A stretch of 64,000 nucleotides of DNA from Kaistella chaponensis. GTDB taxonomy: Bacteria; Bacteroidota; Bacteroidia; Flavobacteriales; Weeksellaceae. The stretch is taken from assembly GCF_900156725.1 (NCBI RefSeq), contig NZ_FTOI01000003.1, positions 124,001 through 188,000 of the forward strand. Reading direction: 5' to 3'. Below the pieces are notes generated by a model that was not told where the DNA came from, did not search any database, and worked only from the letters and a program-made list of their open reading frames with translations. Shown here piece after piece: positions 46,008-55,753 of the stretch (position 1 is the stretch's first letter; each line of letters starts with the position of its first letter). Position numbers and translations under genes: made by a program.

Positions 46008-46816
46008 TAAAAATCCAGCGTAAATGGTTTTTCTTCATCACTCACAATTCCTAAAGCTTCATAAATATATTGGTAAGTAGAAAGCAAAACAGGTTTTCCA
46101 TTGATGATACAAACATCGTGTTCGAAGTGTGCAGAAGGCGAATTATCGAGCGAAGTCACCGTCCAACCATCATCATGAAATTTCACTTTTTCAGTTCCCA
46201 AATTTACCATAGGTTCGATGGCGAGAACGATGCCGTCTTTTAAAACCTTTCCGCTTCCTTTTCTTCCGTAATTGGGAACTTGAGGATCTTCGTGCATTTT
46301 ACGACCTAAACCGTGACCTACCAATTCTCGAACGACGCCATAACCGTGTTTTTCACAATATTCTTGAATCGCATTCGAGATATCTCCTACTCTTTTTCCA
46401 CGCACACATTGTTCGATTCCTTTGTATAAAGATTCTTTCGTGATTTGCAATAATTTTTTGGTTTCTGGAGCTACTTCTCCAACTTCAAATGAATAGGCAT
46501 GATCGCCATAAAAACCATTCATATAAACACCGCAATCAACGGAAAGTATATCGCCTTCTTTTAAAGGTTTATCGTTGGGAATGCCGTGTACAACTTCGGA
46601 ATTTGGAGAAATACATAGGTTTTTAGGGAAACCATACATTCCAAGGAAAGCAGGTTCTCCACCGTGATCACGAATAAATTCGCCCCCTAAATTATCTAAA
46701 TGTAATGTGGTTACTCCTGGTTTTATTTCTTTCGCAATCATTCCCAAAGTTTTAGAAACTAATTGGGCACTTTCGCGCATTAACCGAAGTTCTTCTAATG
46801 TTTTTAAATGTATCAA
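46007..46816 (-). CDS. map: Type I methionine aminopeptidase
   Basis: 269 residues. Metal ligands are in LSVDCGVYMNGFYGDHAYSF (two Asp), GHGLGRKMHEDPQVPN (His), and AIEPMVNLG (Glu), HFEHDVCI (last Glu). It removes the N-terminal Met from nascent proteins. It is the first gene of the unit map-methyltransferase-SGNH. Upstream lie unusual repeated GTACAATG copies (46835-46920). Confidence 0.97.
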   Translation of the reverse strand: MIHLKTLEELRLMRESAQLVSKTLGMIAKEIKPGVTTLHLDNLGGEFIRDHGGEPAFLGMYGFPKNLCISPNSEVVHGIPNDKPLKEGDILSVDCGVYMNGFYGDHAYSFEVGEVAPETKKLLQITKESLYKGIEQCVRGKRVGDISNAIQEYCEKHGYGVVRELVGHGLGRKMHEDPQVPNYGRKGSGKVLKDGIVLAIEPMVNLGTEKVKFHDDGWTVTSLDNSPSAHFEHDVCIINGKPVLLSTYQYIYEALGIVSDEEKPFTLDF

Positions 46817-46834
46817 TTTCTATACTATTGTATA

Positions 46835-46920
46835 AAGTACAATGTACAATGTACACTGTGTGTTATTATAATTAAATATTATTCCTTTTTTAATAAAGTA
46901 CGTTGTGCATTGTACAATTA
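46835..46920. repeat. Inverted set of GTACAATG repeats
   Basis: Between map and the HAD gene, AGTACAATGTACAATGTACACTGTG (TACAATG twice plus a variant) faces AAGTACGTTGTGCATTGTACAATTA about 40 bases away, with reversed polarity. The arms share GTACAATG. It looks like a small REP-like intergenic repeat element. Confidence 0.5.
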
Positions 46921-46927
46921 TACTTTT

Positions 46928-47359
46928 CTACCAAAAAAGTCCTTTCTTTTTATCTTTTTTCATTTTAGAATAGGCCAAAACTTCTTTGCCTTCTACGCGA
47001 AATTCTATTTTGTCATTGATGATATTATAGATTTCTCCCCATCCAGGAAAACCTCCTAAATTTCGATCATCAATAAACAAATCTGCATCAATTTTTCGGG
47101 AAGCTTCTGCATGATCAAAAATTTCACCTTCAAAACTTGAATTGACGGCATAAAATTCTACCCCGTTTTTTTTGCAAAATTCTATTGCTTCATCTAATGC
47201 TTTACCATGACGATAGGTCCAAAGAATTAATCGATAACCTTCTGATTGAAGTTTTTTTAAAGTCTCGAAAGCGAACGTTTTTGGTTTGCCGATTCCTGGA
47301 TAGGCATCATCTACAACAGTCCCATCAAAATCAATGGCTAATTTTTTATTGCTTTTCAT
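46928..47359 (-). CDS. BT0820-like HAD phosphatase
   Basis: 143 residues. HAD motif I is LAIDFDGTVVDDAYPG (nucleophile Asp in DFDGT), motif II YRLILWTYR, and a late FIDDRNLGG motif IV. The group is close to B. thetaiotaomicron BT0820, a small HAD hydrolase of unknown substrate. A -7-like TATCTTTG (minus) is at 47381-47388. The next minus-strand gene is the acyl-ACP desaturase upstream, set apart by a terminator. Confidence 0.9.
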   Translation of the reverse strand: MKSNKKLAIDFDGTVVDDAYPGIGKPKTFAFETLKKLQSEGYRLILWTYRHGKALDEAIEFCKKNGVEFYAVNSSFEGEIFDHAEASRKIDADLFIDDRNLGGFPGWGEIYNIINDKIEFRVEGKEVLAYSKMKKDKKKGLFW

Positions 47360-47398
47360 CTAAGTGATTTTTGGTTTTTGCAAAGATAAGAAAATAAA

Positions 47399-47425
47399 AG
47401 AGTGGGTGAAAACATCAACCACTCT
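47399..47425 (-). terminator. Terminator after the desaturase gene
   Basis: AGAGTGG and CCACTCT stem with an inner TGA/TCA pairing; followed on the minus strand by TTTATTTT. Confidence 0.78.
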
Positions 47426-47452
47426 GAAATTATTATTTAAACTTATTTAAAA

Positions 47453-48430
47453 TTAAGATTTAATCCATTTAAATTGATGATCTAAATCAGGAGTTGCAAT
47501 TCGGTCTGTAATTTTCTGTAATCTACCTGGAAGTTTCATTAAATATTCTTGAGCTTTTTCGGCTTTTTCGTTTAAACCTGAAATATGTTCAATTTTCCAG
47601 TCGCTAAGAAGTTCACTTAAAATGTTGATATAATCGTGACCTGTGTAAACCATCGCTCTTTGAGCTGCATCTGAAAAATGTGCCCAAATTTCACCTGCTT
47701 TTTGGCCAGATTCCCGCATTAAATGTGCAGGCATAACAATTTTTTTACGCATCATATCTTCGAAAGCGATCATCATTTCTGAGGGATCTACTTCAAAAAT
47801 TCTGGTAACGAAATGTTTGTATGCTTTTGCGTGACGGGCTTCGTCTGCAGCAATCACTCCACACATTTTGGCTAATTTCACGTTTCCGCTTTGTTTGGCC
47901 AAAGTTCCCACTCTTCTATGGGAAACATTGGTGGCGGTTTCCTGAAAACTCGTGTATATAAAATTTCGATACGGATCCATTGTTGTACCGATATCCAAAC
48001 CGTCTTGAATTAAATACTGGGTTGTAATTTCTACTTCTCGCATATTAACTCTACCGCAGAGATAGAGATATTTGTTGAGTAAATCACCATGTCTGTTTTC
48101 TTCGGCGGTCCAATTTCTAATCCATTTTGCCCATCCTGAACTTTCTTCCTGGTTTACGCCGTCGATTCCCATTAACCAAGATTCATAAGTAGGCAATGCT
48201 TCTTCTGTGATACAGTCCCCAATTAAGGTTACAAAGAGATCATAATCCATTTCTCTTGCAAAAGTCTGAAGTTCTTCTACTTCATACTTAAATTCGGAGG
48301 AAGCTGAATCAGGCAGGAAATCTGTTGGTTGCCATATTTTTTCTACTGGAGTAAGGTAGGATGAAATGAAATCATTTACTTCTTTTCCCAGATTTCGCAT
48401 CACTTCTAATCTTACTAATTTATTGTACAT
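47453..48430 (-). CDS. Acyl-ACP desaturase (soluble, di-iron)
   Basis: 325 residues, FA_desaturase_2 family. The two iron-binding pairs are EENRHG (residues 110-115) and DEARHAK (196-202), with Glu164 in FQETAT. It introduces a double bond into acyl-ACP, taking electrons from ferredoxin, so the ferredoxin at 28485 is a possible donor elsewhere in the genome. A TATATTTG-like box (minus, 48454-48461) lies 24 bases before the start, a promoter candidate without a TTG partner. Confidence 0.92.
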   Translation of the reverse strand: MYNKLVRLEVMRNLGKEVNDFISSYLTPVEKIWQPTDFLPDSASSEFKYEVEELQTFAREMDYDLFVTLIGDCITEEALPTYESWLMGIDGVNQEESSGWAKWIRNWTAEENRHGDLLNKYLYLCGRVNMREVEITTQYLIQDGLDIGTTMDPYRNFIYTSFQETATNVSHRRVGTLAKQSGNVKLAKMCGVIAADEARHAKAYKHFVTRIFEVDPSEMMIAFEDMMRKKIVMPAHLMRESGQKAGEIWAHFSDAAQRAMVYTGHDYINILSELLSDWKIEHISGLNEKAEKAQEYLMKLPGRLQKITDRIATPDLDHQFKWIKS

Positions 48431-48757
48431 GTTCTTTTCTTTTTATGAGAACAAATATAATCAAATTATTATTCGGTGCATAAAAGGAAAAAAAATCATC
48501 AGGAAAAGTTTTCCCGATGAATTTTTGCTCCATCATTTGTTTTAGAATCGATAATTTTTTTGTGTATTAGTGATCATTAAAAAAAAGTTTTTAGAATTAC
48601 ATTGCTCCGCCATTCATAATAATCTGGAAAGCATATTTAAAAACTGAAATCATTCTTTTAATGGTAGAATTGAACACGATTACATAAAAACCACACCCGA
48701 AAAATCATGATAAACTCATTCTAGATCGAGTGCGGAAATCACATTTTTTTGTAAAGA
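48431..48757. other. 327-base gap with a hairpin and a tiny frame
   Basis: No supported gene of usual size. A hairpin (48490-48526, TCATC-GGAAAA stem) is followed on the minus strand by T8. Between it and the large secreted gene is a minus-strand ATG frame of 18 codons (48597-48653) reading MISVFKYAFQIIMNGGAM. I cannot say whether it is expressed. Confidence 0.35.
48490..48526 (-). terminator. Candidate terminator
   Basis: Stem TCATC.GGAAAA with TTTTCC.GATGA (one bulge/mismatch), followed by TTTTTTTT on the minus strand, 230 bases downstream of the large secreted-protein gene. Confidence 0.55.
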
Positions 48758-50665
48758 TTATTGATTGAGGTCTATTCTGGAAATCAATACCCGATCACCT
48801 TTTGGAGTTTCGCTGAAGAAATAGGTGTAATCGCCCAGTTGAATTCGGTTGTATTTTTCATAGAGGTAATATTTTTTCTTTTCCAGATCGCCCAAAGTTC
48901 TAAATTCTGAAGAAATACCCGATTGTAAATCCAGTTTTCCATATTCGATGCTGTAGAAAGGCGCATAACTGGTTGTAGTTGTATTAGTTGTAGTGCCATT
49001 GAAATTCATCATGCTGCTAAAATCAGTATCAACATCAATCGCTTTCACCATTTCCATAATCCAATTGACTGATTTTCCGTCTTTACTTTGGATGATATAA
49101 CTTGTGGCGGAAAAATTATCTGCGGTCATGGGTGAATTATTGAAGAATCCTTTTTTATTCTTTTGATCTAATAAAACGGTATAATTTTTATTAAGATGCC
49201 CATCTGGACTGAAATGCAGCATATACAAACCTTGGTAGATTCTGTCGTAACTTTTTCCTGAAGAGCTGGTCTGAACTCCTGCCAATGTATTTAAAAATTT
49301 ATTTCCACCACCACGACTGTTGTTTTTTTTGAAGTCCTGAAAACTTAGAAGCATAGAACCATCGTTTAAAATCTGGAAATTATTGGTTTTAAATTTCTTT
49401 CCATCAAATTCTAAGGGCTTTTTCATATCTAGACCAGCGACTGCTTTTTGATTCAATTCTGTGATTGGTGTTGCATTTACAAAGACCGCTTTTCCACCAG
49501 ACATTTTACAAACGATAAAATCGGTGTATTTTTTTTCATCCATTATCGCATCAAGTGCGTCTTGACTTGGCATCATTTCTTCTTTCCCCGAAACCACATT
49601 CACTGTTTTTTTTGCAGCACTGATAAGTCCTCCTAAACCGCTTACTTTGCCAATTATATTTTCAGCAGCAGAGGAACCTCCTTTGGTTTGTTCAATTTCT
49701 TCATTGTCCATACTGGTTGCAGCAACAACGGAACCTAGAATCTCTTCGGTAGATTTGCCGTCCTTTTTAATTCCTAATCCATACAAAATAACTTCCCCAT
49801 TTTTTTCGTAAGCATTAATGATTCGATATCCCGAAGTTGGTGCTACAAATTTGAAATTTTCTTTAATTTTTCCTTCAGGTGAAATACGGAAATAAGTCAT
49901 CTCATTCGGTGTTCCGGCGGTTCCTTTTGCTGGAGACATAATGTGAATCCAATCTCGTGGCAGATCATCATTCTCGATGTTTTTGCTGTCATCATCTAAA
50001 AGAGGTTTTGAAAAAACAGGTCTTAATTGATACGTAGTGTTGATGGATTCTAAATTTGTGATTTTGCCGTCATTGTTTACTTTTAGAAGATCCATTTTAG
50101 AAAAATCTGCTTTTTCTTTGCTATAAGGATATCCAATTACCAATATGGCGCTGTCTTTTTCCACTTCATAAGCTCCACCGAAAAGGTATTCGTCTCCATT
50201 TTCATTGACGAGTTTCTGCTTATCGAGCATTTTTACTTTCTTAACATATCCACCAGCAAGCCAATTGTATTTTGCGGTAACTTCTCGGTTTTTGTAAACC
50301 ATTTTACCCATCATGTTTGAACTTACAGAAATTGCTTTGTTGATCAGTAAATCTCCCTTATAAGTAAGACCTTTGTAGCGTTTTCTGGCTTTTTCTATTT
50401 CCCACTCGTCCTTTACAGTATTGACTAAATTTGCCTCTTTATCAAAAGAGTAAGTTTCTATTTTAACCTTTTTTTTGGATGATGGCAAAAAATAGATCAT
50501 GTCAAAAGTTCCATTGTCTTTCCCTTCTATTCCACCGAGGTATCCTTTTTTGGCTTTTCGAGAAATATCGTAATCTTTTTCGAGGACATTGAATCCTGCT
50601 TGTTGTGCGGTAATTGCTGTGCAACTGAAGATGCAGATTGCAAAAAGTGATTTTTTGAGTTTCAT
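48758..50665 (-). CDS. Large secreted protein, unknown function
   Basis: 635 residues, signal peptide to about residue 20 (CTAITAQQAG). No known domain is recognised. Features: tandem-looking strand pairs, acidic/Asn-rich patches, LGGIEGKDNGTFDMIYFLPS, DWIHIMSPAKGTAGTPNEM, and ending ETPKGDRVLISRID. The pattern of short beta strands around ADNFSATSYIIQSKDGKSV suggests propeller-like repeats (inference). It has no close neighbour on its strand; the insertion sequence sits in the terminator just ahead of it on the map. Confidence 0.75.
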   Translation of the reverse strand: MKLKKSLFAICIFSCTAITAQQAGFNVLEKDYDISRKAKKGYLGGIEGKDNGTFDMIYFLPSSKKKVKIETYSFDKEANLVNTVKDEWEIEKARKRYKGLTYKGDLLINKAISVSSNMMGKMVYKNREVTAKYNWLAGGYVKKVKMLDKQKLVNENGDEYLFGGAYEVEKDSAILVIGYPYSKEKADFSKMDLLKVNNDGKITNLESINTTYQLRPVFSKPLLDDDSKNIENDDLPRDWIHIMSPAKGTAGTPNEMTYFRISPEGKIKENFKFVAPTSGYRIINAYEKNGEVILYGLGIKKDGKSTEEILGSVVAATSMDNEEIEQTKGGSSAAENIIGKVSGLGGLISAAKKTVNVVSGKEEMMPSQDALDAIMDEKKYTDFIVCKMSGGKAVFVNATPITELNQKAVAGLDMKKPLEFDGKKFKTNNFQILNDGSMLLSFQDFKKNNSRGGGNKFLNTLAGVQTSSSGKSYDRIYQGLYMLHFSPDGHLNKNYTVLLDQKNKKGFFNNSPMTADNFSATSYIIQSKDGKSVNWIMEMVKAIDVDTDFSSMMNFNGTTTNTTTTSYAPFYSIEYGKLDLQSGISSEFRTLGDLEKKKYYLYEKYNRIQLGDYTYFFSETPKGDRVLISRIDLNQ

Positions 50666-50754
50666 TGTTTAAGTGATTTTTGTTCTACAGATGTAAAATT
50701 ATTTGATCGCCGAAAATAATGTCTACCCTGAATTGGGTATTTTCAAATCAATAA

Positions 50755-50764
50755 TAAAACCTCA
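50755..50764. terminator. Left arm of a terminator hairpin split by the IS
   Basis: TAAAACCTCA pairs exactly with TGAGGTTTTA at 52246-52255 on the other side of the insertion sequence; before insertion they would close an 11-base loop. Confidence 0.8.
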
Positions 50765-50774
50765 AAAATAAATA

Positions 50775-52238
<1,464 letters not shown>

Positions 52239-52245
52239 TAAATAA

Positions 52246-52255
52246 TGAGGTTTTA
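52246..52255. terminator. Right arm of the terminator split by the IS
   Basis: TGAGGTTTTA, exact complement of the arm at 50755-50764; see that entry. Confidence 0.8.
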
Positions 52256-52336
52256 GATATGAGTTTCATGGTTTTGGTGAAGTGCACCCGATTTATATTC
52301 TTCAGTATTCTCTTTTCAAAGGGATTTTTTTTTGGA

Positions 52337-52990
52337 CTAAATAGTTTCCAACAGATTAAGATCATGCACCATTTGTATAAGTTTGGTGATCGAATGTGCC
52401 TCTGTTTTTCTATAAATATTTTTACGGTGTGTTTCGACCGTATTTTCGCTGATAAAAAGTTTGGCGGCTATTTCTTTGTTAGAAAAACCATTGATCATCA
52501 AATCAACAATTTCTTTTTCGCGGCAAGAAAGCTTTATTTCAGGATATGCAATAATTTTTTCCCGGAAGCAATTTAATGCCTGCAATGCTTCTTCAGAAAG
52601 ATGGATATATCCTTTGCTTACATCATTTAAAGCACTGTACAATTCGGTTCTGTTTATTTTTTTAGAAAGATATCCTTCGACTCCGATTTTTTCTATCAAT
52701 TCATAGATTACTTTTGGTTCACAATTCATAGAAAGAACGATGATTTTAATTTCGGGAAATTCTTTTTTAATTATTTTAGAAGCTTCCAGTCCGTTAATTG
52801 TTGGCATCATTAAATCGACTAAAAGTATTTTTGGCATTAACTTCTGCCCTCTTAAATCGCCTAAAAAATCATAGGCATCGTTATATGTTTTTAGAATTTT
52901 TACATTTTTTTCGAAACCTAAAAGCATTTCAAGACCTTCAATAATAATATTGTGGTCGTCGATAATTACGATGTCGAGTGTGTTTTCCAT
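52337..52990 (-). CDS. NarL-type response regulator (system 1)
   Basis: 217 residues. Receiver: acidic pair IIDDHNI, phosphorylated Asp59 in LLVDLMMP, Lys in the KINRTELY segment. LuxR-type HTH from about 150: LSCREKEIVDLMINGFSNKEIAAKL and NTVETHRKNIYRK. It should bind DNA when phosphorylated by the adjacent kinase, whose stop codon abuts this ATG (TAG directly before it), so translation is coupled. Confidence 0.95.
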   Translation of the reverse strand: MENTLDIVIIDDHNIIIEGLEMLLGFEKNVKILKTYNDAYDFLGDLRGQKLMPKILLVDLMMPTINGLEASKIIKKEFPEIKIIVLSMNCEPKVIYELIEKIGVEGYLSKKINRTELYSALNDVSKGYIHLSEEALQALNCFREKIIAYPEIKLSCREKEIVDLMINGFSNKEIAAKLFISENTVETHRKNIYRKTEAHSITKLIQMVHDLNLLETI

Positions 52991-54958
52991 CTATATTGGG
53001 ATTTTCATTACAATTGAAGTTCCTTGTCCTTCGGCGCTCTTAATTTTTAGATCTCCCTTCAATATATCAATTCGTGATTTGATGTTATCTAATCCTAAAC
53101 CATCGTTTTTGGAACTTATTTTTAAGGGATTAAAACCTACGCCATCATCTTTAAAAATCGCCTCAATCATAGTATTGCTTTGAATGAGAGAGATTTCTAC
53201 CCTATTTGCTTTTGCGTGTTTTATGGTATTGTTGATGCATTCTTGAATAACGCGGTACATCACCACCTGAATGTTTTGATTTAAATCATTTTTTAAACCT
53301 TCCATCTTCAAATCGATTTGAAGTTTTGGTGAATTTGTTTTTGAAATTAAATCCCGAAGTGCGTCGGAGAGACTATTTTTAATGAGCATATTTGGCATGA
53401 TCTGATGAGAAAGTGTTCGAACATCTGCCATTGCTTCCATCAAAATATCCTGTGTTTTGTGTAAAACATTAGCAAAATTGTGTTCATCTTCTTTGTAATC
53501 ATCCAAAACGCTCATGTTCATATTTGCTGCGGTGAGCAATTGCCCAATCCCATCGTGAAGGTGAGTTGCCATTCTTTTTCGCTCATTATCTTCTGCATTC
53601 ATTACTGCTTTTGTCGCTAAATCTTGCTGATGTAGAATTTCTTTTTGGAGTTGTATTTTCTGTTTGTTCTGATAACTTTTGTAGTAGATTAATCCCATTA
53701 AAATCAGTCCTAGCAAAGAAAAAACCATCACATTTTTTTTGAAAATCTTGGATTTTTGTGACAAAATCTCATTGTCTTTGTTGAGACTTTGATATTTTTT
53801 TTCCATTTCAGCGGTGTCTTTGAAGACATTGGTGTTGACCAAATCATTATCAAGCGAAATATATTTTTCAAAGAAAAGATCGGAACTATCGGTTTGATTA
53901 CTGTGATGGTAAATATTGGTAAGCAATTTATACGTAGAAAGTAAATTTTCTTTGGAATTTTCTTTTTCAAAAACGGGCAAAATATTGAGAAGAATTTTTT
54001 TAGCTTCTTCAAATTTTTCCTGAACAATCAAATTTTGCGCAATATCTATATCATTGCTTTCCGAATCTATTTTTGAGTTTAATTCTTTTCTTGTCACTTT
54101 CGAAATTTCGAGATTTTGGGCAGCTGCAGAATCCTTTTTTAAAAGGGTATTAAGATTTCCCAAATTTCTGTTGGAGAAAGCATAACCTTGTTTGTTCCCG
54201 ACTTTATTGCAGATTGCAGCACTTTTATTGTAATATATTTCCGCATTTGCATAGTCCTTTTTCAATTGAAATGCTTTACCGAGATTCAAATAATTTTCGC
54301 ATAATTTATTGTCGAACTCTACGGTTTGAGTTTGCTTTTCAAAAAAGGCAATCGCTTCAGTTAAATATTTGATGGCGTTGTTGTTATCTTTTAAATCGAC
54401 GAAAAGCAATCCTATATTAGCTTTTGTGGTGTTGATGTTTTTATAATCCGCTTTGCTTTCAAAAAAATGGAGGGCTTCCAAATACATTTTCATCGCTTTT
54501 TTATACTGATATGTACTTTGATATACCGAAGCCAAATTGTTATTGAGTTTTGCAATTCCTGCCACATTGTTTTGTTGTTTCCGGATTTGATACGATTTAA
54601 GATAATTTTTTTCTGAATTTTTAAAATCGTTATTTCGGAAATGGACGGCTCCCAAATCACTATATATTTGAGATAAAAGGGTAGAATCTTTTACATTTTC
54701 GGTAACAGCAATTGCTTTCTTTCCATATTGCAATGCAGAATCTACAGATACACTTGCATAGTACCAAGTGAGATCAGCGTAAATAGACGCTCGTTTTTTA
54801 TCGTCAGGATTTTTGGTTAATTCTGCTTTTAAATTGGTAATTACTTCTTGTAGATTCTGTGCTTTCGCCACTTGGAACGAAATGTGAAAAGTGAGTATGA
54901 AAAGTACTCTCAAAAGTTGATTTTTGGAGGGTAACATAAAAAGTGTGATTTTTATCAA
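52991..54958 (-). CDS. TPR-containing sensor histidine kinase (system 1)
   Basis: 655 residues. Signal peptide (VLFILTFHISFQVAKAQ), then a periplasmic helical region of TPR repeats (residues about 60-390, e.g. NLNNLASVYQSTYQYKKAMKMY), one transmembrane helix around 410 (VMVFSLLGLILMGLIYY), a coiled linker and a HisKA_3 domain with phospho-His468 in ATHLHDGIGQLL, then an ATP-binding DDGVGF and DGLGLDNI. TPR-type sensors of this shape are typical of Bacteroidota. A Met at 54937 is an alternative start. A tandem repeat TACGTAATTA lies upstream (54987-55006). Confidence 0.93.
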   Translation of the reverse strand: MIKITLFMLPSKNQLLRVLFILTFHISFQVAKAQNLQEVITNLKAELTKNPDDKKRASIYADLTWYYASVSVDSALQYGKKAIAVTENVKDSTLLSQIYSDLGAVHFRNNDFKNSEKNYLKSYQIRKQQNNVAGIAKLNNNLASVYQSTYQYKKAMKMYLEALHFFESKADYKNINTTKANIGLLFVDLKDNNNAIKYLTEAIAFFEKQTQTVEFDNKLCENYLNLGKAFQLKKDYANAEIYYNKSAAICNKVGNKQGYAFSNRNLGNLNTLLKKDSAAAQNLEISKVTRKELNSKIDSESNDIDIAQNLIVQEKFEEAKKILLNILPVFEKENSKENLLSTYKLLTNIYHHSNQTDSSDLFFEKYISLDNDLVNTNVFKDTAEMEKKYQSLNKDNEILSQKSKIFKKNVMVFSLLGLILMGLIYYKSYQNKQKIQLQKEILHQQDLATKAVMNAEDNERKRMATHLHDGIGQLLTAANMNMSVLDDYKEDEHNFANVLHKTQDILMEAMADVRTLSHQIMPNMLIKNSLSDALRDLISKTNSPKLQIDLKMEGLKNDLNQNIQVVMYRVIQECINNTIKHAKANRVEISLIQSNTMIEAIFKDDGVGFNPLKISSKNDGLGLDNIKSRIDILKGDLKIKSAEGQGTSIVMKIPI

Positions 54959-54986
54959 AAATCATTATTACAATAGTTTCGTGCAA

Positions 54987-55006
54987 TACGTAATTATACG
55001 TAATTA
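54987..55006. repeat. Two tandem copies of TACGTAATTA
   Basis: Exact ten-base direct repeat, 29 bases upstream of the system-1 kinase start, in the gap before RR2. Could be an operator site for a response regulator (LuxR-type proteins often bind repeats); not proven. Confidence 0.5.
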
Positions 55007-55029
55007 TAAATACGGGAGAATGTTTGCGA

Positions 55030-55689
55030 TTAAATCCAGTTATTCTTGTGTGCTAAACTGATTACTTGCGCTCGGGAATTCAGGTGAAGCTTTTTGTAAA
55101 TATTATTCACGTGAGTTCTCACCGTATTGGGACTGATAAATAATTTCTCAGCAACATCTGCGGGATTATTGCCTCCTACAATTTCTTTTAAGATCTGAAT
55201 TTCACGGGAACTCAACTGGTAATCTTCGATTTTTTCGAGGGTGTTGTTATTTTGTGTGATACCGCTTAGTAATTTCATTGCTCTTCTTGCGATTGCGGGA
55301 CTCATTGGGATTCCATCATATTCAATTACATTGGCAATGGCGTCGACAATATTTATGGCTTTGTCTTCTTTGAGGAGATATCCACTTGCGCCTGCTTTTA
55401 TGGCGTCGAAAATTTTGTCATTATCTTCATAGATCGTCAAAACGATAAATTTAATGGAAGGATACCGAATGGAAGAAAGCGAAATGGTTGAAATCCCATC
55501 CAATACAGGCATTTCTAAATCAATAAGTACAACTTGCGGATAGTCTTCTTTGCGCAAGTTTTTCATTAAATCGAAAAAATTATTCCCATTTTCTGCTTCA
55601 ATGACAATATGAATATCTTCATAGGGAAGTATTTTTTCCTTGATGATTTTGCGGTTGATAAAATGGTCTTCGACAATTCCAATTTTCAT
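55030..55689 (-). CDS. NarL-type response regulator (system 2)
   Basis: 219 residues. Acidic pair in GIVEDHFIN, phospho-acceptor Asp57 in VVLIDLEMPVLDG, HTH from about 158: LSSREIQILKEIVGGNNPADVAEKL and NTVRTHVNNIYKKL. It partners the kinase at 55754, whose stop lies 64 bases upstream, separated by a small hairpin that may limit read-through. Confidence 0.95.
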   Translation of the reverse strand: MKIGIVEDHFINRKIIKEKILPYEDIHIVIEAENGNNFFDLMKNLRKEDYPQVVLIDLEMPVLDGISTISLSSIRYPSIKFIVLTIYEDNDKIFDAIKAGASGYLLKEDKAINIVDAIANVIEYDGIPMSPAIARRAMKLLSGITQNNNTLEKIEDYQLSSREIQILKEIVGGNNPADVAEKLFISPNTVRTHVNNIYKKLHLNSRAQVISLAHKNNWI

Positions 55690-55736
55690 GGTCGTTCGCT
55701 TTTTTCAAAAATATTAAAAAGATTCAAAAAAAAACA

Positions 55737-55752
55737 TACGCAAAAATGCGTA
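55737..55752 (-). terminator. Possible attenuating terminator between HK2 and RR2
   Basis: On the minus strand TACGCA, TTTT, TGCGTA forms a six-pair stem followed by TG and nine T. It lies between the system-2 kinase and its regulator. Confidence 0.45.
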
Positions 55753-55753
55753 A

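Noticed and set aside
46835-46920. CRISPR array
   Set aside because: Repeats are 7-8 bases, few and partly inverted; there are no spacers of regular length and no cas genes.
53728-54027. Extra basic 99-codon frame inside the system-1 kinase
   Set aside because: It overlaps the kinase on the same strand in another frame; Lys/Phe-rich composition is typical of out-of-frame AT-rich DNA.
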